The notes beneath the pieces are model-generated. The model worked only from the letters and a program-made list of their open reading frames with translations, did not search any database and was not told where the DNA came from. Shown one piece after another: positions 54,136-59,152 of a DNA stretch of 59,152 nt; the first letter of the stretch is position 1; each line of letters begins with the position of its first letter. The position numbers were made by a program, and so were the translations under genes. The stretch is from Bacteroidia bacterium (GTDB taxonomy: Bacteria > Bacteroidota > Bacteroidia > Flavobacteriales > Flavobacteriaceae), in NCBI GenBank assembly GCA_030427985.1, contig JAUIBH010000015.1, positions 1 to 59,152 on the forward strand, read 5' to 3'.

Positions 54136-54185
54136 CATAAACAAAAGAATCCCCGGCTTTTTAATTACTTCAAAACCGGGGATTC
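54136..54185 (-). terminator. Rho-independent terminator after ppdK
   Basis: AATCCCCGG pairs with CCGGGGATT across a 20-bp loop; read on the minus strand a T-rich stretch (CTTTTGTTT) follows. It lies about 20 bp after the ppdK stop and ahead of the esterase gene. Confidence 0.75.
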
Positions 54186-54206
54186 AACCAAGTAAAAGTC
54201 GATTGG

Positions 54207-56933
54207 TCAATTATTGTTCAAGGCTGCTTGTGCTGCAGCTACACGTGCAATGGGTACCCTAAAAGGGGAGCAGCTTACGTAGTTCATTCCTACTTTTTGG
54301 CAGAAACCAACTGAACTAGGTTCGCCACCATGTTCGCCACAAATACCTACTTTAAGGTTGGGATGGGTTTCACGACCCCGTTGGGTTCCCAATTTTACTA
54401 ATTGGCCAACACCTTCTTGATCTAATATTTCAAACGGGTCGGCTTTTAGGATGCCTTTTTCCAAATAGGTAGGCAAGAATTTACCAGAGTCGTCCCTGGA
54501 ATAGCCAAAGGTCATTTGGGTAAGGTCATTTGTTCCGAAAGAGAAGAAATCTGCTTTTTCAGCAATTTTATCGGCAATCAATGCGGCCCTTGGGGTTTCT
54601 ATCATGGTACCTACGGAATATTCAACCGAGTCCTTACGTTTTTTGAAAACCTCTTCTGCTGTTGCATCAATAATTGCTTTTTGTTGCTCAAATTCCGCTA
54701 CGGTGCCCACCAAGGGAACCATGATTTCGGGTTTTATGGTAATGCCATCCTTTTTCACTTTTAGTGCAGCTTCCAATATGGCTTGGGTCTGCATCTCTGT
54801 GATTTCTGGATAGGAATTGCCCAATCTACACCCTCTATGTCCCATCATGGGGTTGAATTCTTCCAATTCGGCCACTTTACTTTTTACCGCAGCCAAGGAA
54901 ATATGTAACTCTTCGGCCAGTTCTTTTTGGGTGGCCAATTGATGGGGTACAAATTCATGCAATGGTGGATCTAACAATCGTATGGTCACGGGATAGCCTT
55001 CCATAGCTCTAAAAATCCCTTCGAAATCGTCACGTTGCATGGGAAGCAGTTCTTTTAGTGCTTGTTTGCGTCCTTTTACGGTATCGGCCAAAATCATTTC
55101 ACGCATGGCCTTGATTCGATCCACCTCAAAGAACATGTGCTCGGTACGGGTCAACCCAATACCTTTTGCCCCAAAATTTCGAGCGATCAAAGCATCTTTT
55201 GGCGTATCGGCATTTGTTCTTACTTCCATGGTGGCGTAATTGTTGGACAGATCCATCAACTCGGCAAATTCCCCGCTTAATTCGGGTTCTTTGGTGGCCA
55301 CTTTCCCTTCAATGATATTACCTGTGGACCCGTTTATGGAAATCCAATCTCCTTCATGGTACTCATGGTCACTTACTTTAAGGGTTCTGGTCTTATAGTT
55401 GATTTTTAAAGCACCTGCTCCGGAAACGCAGCACTTACCAATTCCGCGTGCCACAACGGCAGCGTGGGAAGTCATTCCTCCACGGGCGGTAACAATACCT
55501 TTGGCCACGTTCATGCCTTCCACGTCTTCGGGGGAGGTCTCTACCCGAACCAAAATGCTGTTTTTGAACTTATCGGCTTCATCGGCAAAGAAAACAATCT
55601 GGCCGGTGGCCGCTCCGGGCGAAGCGGGTAATCCCTGTGCGATCACATCTGCTTCTTGCAAAGCTTTGGGGTCAAAGATAGGATGCAAGAGTTCGTTTAG
55701 TTTGTTGGGCTCTATGCGCATCAGGGCCTTTTTTTCATCAATCAATCCTTCTTTGAGTAAATCCATGGCAATTTTCACCATTGCTGCACCGGTACGTTTA
55801 CCATTCCGGGTTTGTAAGATCCAGAGTTTACCTTGCTGAATGGTAAATTCCATATCCTGCATGTCTTGGTAATGTGTTTCCAGTTTGTTTTGATATTCGA
55901 ACAATTCCTTATAAATATTGGGCATTAACTCTTCCAAGGAAGGATATTTTTCCTTTCGTTCTTCTTCATCTACTTGGGCGAGTTTGGCCCAGCGTTGTGA
56001 ACCTAATAAGGTAATCTGTTGTGGTGTTCTTACCCCTGCAACCACATCTTCGCCTTGTGCATTGATGAGGTATTCGCCATTGAACTTGTTTTCTCCGGTA
56101 CCTGCATCCCTAGTGAAACAAACTCCTGTTCCAGAATCTTCTCCCATATTGCCAAATACCATAGCCTGAACGTTCACTGCGGTACCCCAATCTTCAGGAT
56201 ATCCGTGCATTTTTCGGTAATAAATGGCGCGGTCGCCGTTCCAGCTGTCGAATACGGCAGCAATGGCTCCCCAAAGTTGGTCCCATGGATTGTTGGGAAA
56301 GGGTTTTCCAGTTCTTTTTTTGACGATGTCCTTAAAATCGTAGACCAAATCCTGAAGGTCTTGAACGGTAAATTGGGTATCGTGCTCAATCCTTCTTTTA
56401 TCTTTTAAATGATCAATGATCTCTTCAAAAGGATCTAAATCGTCTTTGGACTCGGGTTTGAGTCCCATGACAACGCTACTGTACATTTGAATGAAACGGC
56501 GATAGGAATCCCAAGCGAAGCGTTCGTTGTCTGTCATTTTAATGACACCTTTGATGGATTCATCGTTCAATCCAAGGTTGAGAACAGTATCCATCATCCC
56601 GGGCATAGAAACTCTTGCCCCAGAACGGACGGAAATCAACAATGGGTTTTCGTCATCACCAAAAATGGCCCCCATGGTTTCCTCGATACGGGTTATGGCA
56701 GCTCGTACTTCCGGCTCAATTCGATTTATTACGGATTCTCTACCTTCTTCGTTGTATTGGGTACAAACTTCAGTGGTTATTGTAAAGCCCGGGGGCACAG
56801 GAATTCCAATTCGACTCATTTCGGCCAAGTTGGCTCCTTTTCCACCTAGCAAGTTCTTCATATCACGTCCACCATCGGCTTTTTTGTCACCGAAGGAATA
56901 CACGCTCAGTTGGTTTTCTGTAAGTGTTTCCAT
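54207..56933 (-). CDS. ppdK: Pyruvate, phosphate dikinase
   Basis: 908 residues. The N-terminal ATP-grasp domain starts SFGDKKADGGRDMKNLLGGKGANLAEM and has RSGARVSMPGMMDTVLNLGLN. The phosphohistidine domain holds GGMTSHAAVVARGIGKCC with the catalytic His, and the C-terminal barrel has MVPLVGTVAEF, SFGTNDLTQMTFG and KVGICGEHGGEPSSVGFC with the catalytic Cys. It interconverts pyruvate plus ATP plus phosphate with PEP, AMP and pyrophosphate, and can spare ATP when running toward pyruvate. A perfect regulon promoter lies upstream. Confidence 0.96.
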   Translation of the reverse strand: METLTENQLSVYSFGDKKADGGRDMKNLLGGKGANLAEMSRIGIPVPPGFTITTEVCTQYNEEGRESVINRIEPEVRAAITRIEETMGAIFGDDENPLLISVRSGARVSMPGMMDTVLNLGLNDESIKGVIKMTDNERFAWDSYRRFIQMYSSVVMGLKPESKDDLDPFEEIIDHLKDKRRIEHDTQFTVQDLQDLVYDFKDIVKKRTGKPFPNNPWDQLWGAIAAVFDSWNGDRAIYYRKMHGYPEDWGTAVNVQAMVFGNMGEDSGTGVCFTRDAGTGENKFNGEYLINAQGEDVVAGVRTPQQITLLGSQRWAKLAQVDEEERKEKYPSLEELMPNIYKELFEYQNKLETHYQDMQDMEFTIQQGKLWILQTRNGKRTGAAMVKIAMDLLKEGLIDEKKALMRIEPNKLNELLHPIFDPKALQEADVIAQGLPASPGAATGQIVFFADEADKFKNSILVRVETSPEDVEGMNVAKGIVTARGGMTSHAAVVARGIGKCCVSGAGALKINYKTRTLKVSDHEYHEGDWISINGSTGNIIEGKVATKEPELSGEFAELMDLSNNYATMEVRTNADTPKDALIARNFGAKGIGLTRTEHMFFEVDRIKAMREMILADTVKGRKQALKELLPMQRDDFEGIFRAMEGYPVTIRLLDPPLHEFVPHQLATQKELAEELHISLAAVKSKVAELEEFNPMMGHRGCRLGNSYPEITEMQTQAILEAALKVKKDGITIKPEIMVPLVGTVAEFEQQKAIIDATAEEVFKKRKDSVEYSVGTMIETPRAALIADKIAEKADFFSFGTNDLTQMTFGYSRDDSGKFLPTYLEKGILKADPFEILDQEGVGQLVKLGTQRGRETHPNLKVGICGEHGGEPSSVGFCQKVGMNYVSCSPFRVPIARVAAAQAALNNN

Positions 56934-56975
56934 CTTTTTATCTGTTAGGGGTTGATAAATGCTACAATGTTTATG

Positions 56976-57018
56976 TAAAAGTACCTGCTATTGAACCCTC
57001 AGAACATGATAAAAATCA
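56976..57018 (-). promoter_or_regulatory. Fnr/Crp-like box and -7 element upstream of ppdK
   Basis: Box TGATAAAAATCA at 57007-57018, 23 bp gap, minus-strand TACTTTTA at 56983-56976; ATG at 56933 after a leader of about 38 nt. Confidence 0.75.
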
Positions 57019-57169
57019 GGGTTTTAGAAGTTTGTCATTAGATGGGCCTGTTCATGGGGTTGTTGAACGCCTAAACCTTGTATTTGTGGTGTTGGATTGA
57101 TTTTTTACTGGCATACTAAAAAATAAAATTTTTTAACTTACTGTGAATCAATATAATATAAAATTTATA

Positions 57170-57181
57170 TGACATGGATCA
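57170..57181. promoter_or_regulatory. Additional Fnr/Crp-like box between ppdK and the YceI gene
   Basis: TGACATGGATCA fits TGAYnnnnRTCA but no -7 element is found at the standard spacing on either strand. It may be an upstream accessory site, 39 bp centre-to-centre from the next box. Confidence 0.45.
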
Positions 57182-57208
57182 GTAAGAATCAGTGATTTAA
57201 GAAAACAC

Positions 57209-57251
57209 TGACATTTATCATCTTTTAGATTAATTCGGTGTCTGAACTTTG
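57209..57251 (+). promoter_or_regulatory. Fnr/Crp-like box and near-perfect -7 element upstream of the YceI gene
   Basis: Box TGACATTTATCA at 57209-57220, 23 bp gap, GAACTTTG at 57244-57251 (one mismatch). The ATG at 57273 is 21 bp later; the in-frame TTG at 57249 lies inside the element and is excluded. Confidence 0.7.
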
Positions 57252-57272
57252 TCCCGACAAAACCAAAATACT

Positions 57273-57875
57273 ATGCAATCACAATTCAATAGAAAATCGT
57301 TCTCGATCAAATCAATCATATTGTTACTGACATTTGGATTGGTTCCGATCGTACTTGTCGCCCAAAGCTATCAAATCAGCAAAGGAGAGGGAGAAGTTAT
57401 GGTAACCGGTACATCTACCTTGCACGACTGGGAAGAAGTGGCCGAACAGAAATCGGGTTCCATCAGCTTGGACAATACCGGTGAGCTACCAAAAATAAAC
57501 GCTTTGCGGTTTGTTGTAGAAGCCGAGAGCTTAAAAAGTGGTAAAGGGGCCATGGACAAGAATACGTATAAAGCACTCAACACCAAAGATTACAAGCAAA
57601 TTGTATTTGTGCTAACTAGTGTAAAAAGCATTTCGCCCGTAACTTCTACAGCCAACAAATATAAGATTGTGGCCACAGGAAATCTTACCATTTCGGGCAC
57701 CACCAATACCATAGACGTACCTTTTAGTTTAACCATGAATGGAGGAAAGGTATTGTTGGAAGGGAAAAAACCTTTAAAAATGACCGATTACAATATTGAA
57801 CCTCCCAAGGCATTATTGGGAACCATCACCACTGGTAATGAGATAGAGGTTCATTTTAACACCGTTTGGAAATAA
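57273..57875 (+). CDS. YceI-family periplasmic lipid-binding-like protein
   Basis: 200 residues from the ATG at 57273. A signal peptide (SIILLLTFGLVPIVLVAQS) precedes the YceI beta-barrel, with VMVTGTSTLHDWEE near the start, MDKNTYKALNTKDYKQIVF and ATGNLTISGTTNTIDVPFSLTMN. YceI proteins hold isoprenoid-type lipids; a quinone or carotenoid carrier role is plausible here. It begins an operon with the porin-like gene 36 bp downstream. Confidence 0.88.
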   Translation: MQSQFNRKSFSIKSIILLLTFGLVPIVLVAQSYQISKGEGEVMVTGTSTLHDWEEVAEQKSGSISLDNTGELPKINALRFVVEAESLKSGKGAMDKNTYKALNTKDYKQIVFVLTSVKSISPVTSTANKYKIVATGNLTISGTTNTIDVPFSLTMNGGKVLLEGKKPLKMTDYNIEPPKALLGTITTGNEIEVHFNTVWK

Positions 57876-57911
57876 TTTAATCTTAATACTCAACTAAATA
57901 CATCTACCGCA

Positions 57912-59152
57912 ATGAAAAATTTCGCAAAATATGGATTATTGGCTGCTACTTTTTTAGTAGGCCTATCGGGATATTCCCAAAACCGTCAGCTTGACAATTT
58001 CCGGTCGCCGGACAAAAATGGAATCAATGTTTTTGAAGCCCCAAAAGATACCGTCTCTACGTTTGACGGGGTAAAAGTAAGAGTAGGTGGATCCTCCACC
58101 CTACAATTCCAAGCATTGGATCATGAGAACTCGGGAGCCGTAGAACTTATCCCAATTGGAGATAACTTTAACTTGGCAACTGCAAACTTAGACTTGGATG
58201 TGGCCTTGGCCAAAGGTGTTAGAATGCACTTGAGAACTTATTTATCTTCTCGTCACCACCCAGAACCATACGTTAAAGGGGGGTATTTTCAAGTGGACAA
58301 CTTGGATTTCATCAGCCCAGGGTTCTTGGAAGAAGCCATGAAGTATTTGACCATTAAAGTTGGGCATATGGAAAATAACTACGGTGATGCCCACTTCAGG
58401 AGAAGTGATAACTCACAAGCCATGTACAACCCCTTTGTGGGCAACTTGATCATGGATGCGTTTACCACAGAGGTTGGTGGTGAGGTATATTTCAGAAAAA
58501 ATGGATTCATTGGTATGTTTGGGCTTTCCAACGGTAAGTTGAACCAAGCAGTGAGCAACCCAGATGCTACGGGAGTTTCCATATTGGCCAAACTAGGTTA
58601 TGATGGACAAGTGAGCGAAGATATGAGATTACGTCTCACAGGTTCCGTGTATAGTACCAATAAATCAGGCAGGGTGTATTTGTACAGTGCCGACCGAGCA
58701 GGATCTAGGTACTATTTGGTCATGGAAGATGTGGATGCTTCCGCATCAGGTAATTTTAGATCAGGTAGATACAATCCTGGTTTCAACAATGAGATTACTG
58801 CCTTTATGATCAATCCATTTGTAAAATGGAAAGGATTGGAGTTCTTTGGAACCATTGAGACTGCTTCGGGAAAAACCGATGCTGAAACAGACGACAGAAA
58901 AGCCACTCAATTGGCAGGCGAGTTGATCTACAGATTTGGGAATAACGAAAACTTCTACTTGGGAACTCGGTACAATACGGTAAATTCAGATGACCCATCC
59001 GGTTCCGAAATAACAATTGATAGGTTTCAACTTGGAGGTGGTGTATTCTTGACCAAAAACATTTTGGCAAAAATAGAATACGTAAACCAGCAATACGATG
59101 GATACGATACCACAAGTATCTTCCATGACGGTGAGTTTAAAGGAGTTTTATT
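57912..59152 (+). CDS. Outer-membrane porin-like protein, C-terminus cut by window edge
   Basis: Starts with ATG at 57912 and is open at the right edge, giving 413 residues. A signal peptide (MKNFAKYGLLAATFLVGLSGYSQ) is followed by repeated amphipathic beta strands typical of a barrel (LATANLDLDVALAKGVRMHLRTYLSS, ITAFMINPFVKWKGLEFFGTIETASG, ERLI-like GELIYRFGNNENFYLGTRYNTV). The pattern resembles the Bacteroidota family of porin-like proteins of unknown substrate. It shares the YceI promoter. Confidence 0.8.
   Translation, partial: MKNFAKYGLLAATFLVGLSGYSQNRQLDNFRSPDKNGINVFEAPKDTVSTFDGVKVRVGGSSTLQFQALDHENSGAVELIPIGDNFNLATANLDLDVALAKGVRMHLRTYLSSRHHPEPYVKGGYFQVDNLDFISPGFLEEAMKYLTIKVGHMENNYGDAHFRRSDNSQAMYNPFVGNLIMDAFTTEVGGEVYFRKNGFIGMFGLSNGKLNQAVSNPDATGVSILAKLGYDGQVSEDMRLRLTGSVYSTNKSGRVYLYSADRAGSRYYLVMEDVDASASGNFRSGRYNPGFNNEITAFMINPFVKWKGLEFFGTIETASGKTDAETDDRKATQLAGELIYRFGNNENFYLGTRYNTVNSDDPSGSEITIDRFQLGGGVFLTKNILAKIEYVNQQYDGYDTTSIFHDGEFKGVL

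Noticed and set aside
1..59152. CRISPR arrays, tRNA or rRNA genes, insertion sequences, phage genes
   Set aside because: No regularly spaced repeats, no tRNA-like cloverleaf recognised, no transposase or integrase frames; a covariance search would be needed to exclude small RNAs.

Overview
The window comes from a member of the Bacteroidota, most likely a marine Flavobacteriaceae of the Muricauda/Flagellimonas/Maribacter type. The evidence is two SusC/SusD pairs, lipoproteins with a Cys soon after the signal peptide, an ECF sigma/FecR/STN-SusC cascade, many TAnnTTTG-type -7 promoter elements, moderate-to-low GC, and Bacteroidota-style gene families. The genus is an inference. No rRNA, tRNA, CRISPR array or insertion sequence was recognised.

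Left part (1-6.2 kb): the end of one SusC/SusD locus (SusD runs off the left edge), a small basic protein gene, a FemAB-like transferase and a lipocalin-like lipoprotein. From 6.5 to 14.9 kb a rightward block of eight genes encodes a YdcZ-type transporter, a Tat-exported TIM-barrel sugar isomerase-like protein, a semialdehyde dehydrogenase of the MmsA/IolA type, an SMP-30 lactonase, a zinc alcohol dehydrogenase, an SDR oxidoreductase, a full-length transketolase and a cupin. Facing it (15.0-26.4 kb, minus strand) are an FG-GAP propeller protein, a PQQ dehydrogenase fused to cytochrome c, SusD, an STN-type SusC, FecR and an ECF sigma factor. Together these look like one oxidative uptake and catabolism locus for a sugar or polyol; the substrate is unknown and no sugar kinase is present.

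Middle (26.9-37.6 kb): an RND efflux operon (adaptor, pump, TolC), an ATP-cone plus PD-(D/E)XK nuclease followed by a beta-CASP metallo-hydrolase, then upp, a HemG-like flavodoxin, deoD and deoC.

Right part (35.6-57.9 kb): a stress block with seven universal stress proteins, two TerB-like paralogues, a soluble PAS histidine kinase, a response regulator fused to a Crp/Fnr-type DNA-binding module, thioredoxin, Hsp20 flanked by two related coiled-coil proteins, an eRF1-like protein, D-lactate dehydrogenase, cardiolipin synthase, an esterase lipoprotein, pyruvate phosphate dikinase, a YceI protein and an outer-membrane porin-like protein (cut by the right edge).

The most notable observation is that 13 copies of a 12-bp palindrome (TGAYnnnnRTCA, an Fnr/Crp-like core) lie between the genes of the right part. 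In nine promoters the palindrome is followed, after exactly 23 bp, by a perfect TAnnTTTR -7 element. This geometry places the box at about -41.5, as for class II Crp/Fnr activation. The encoded REC-cNMP-HTH response regulator, whose recognition helix keeps the Glu and Arg that read TGA half-sites, is the obvious candidate activator. The predicted regulon (stress proteins, thioredoxin, HemG, LdhA, PPDK, nucleoside phosphorolysis, cardiolipin synthase) resembles an oxygen- or energy-limitation response.
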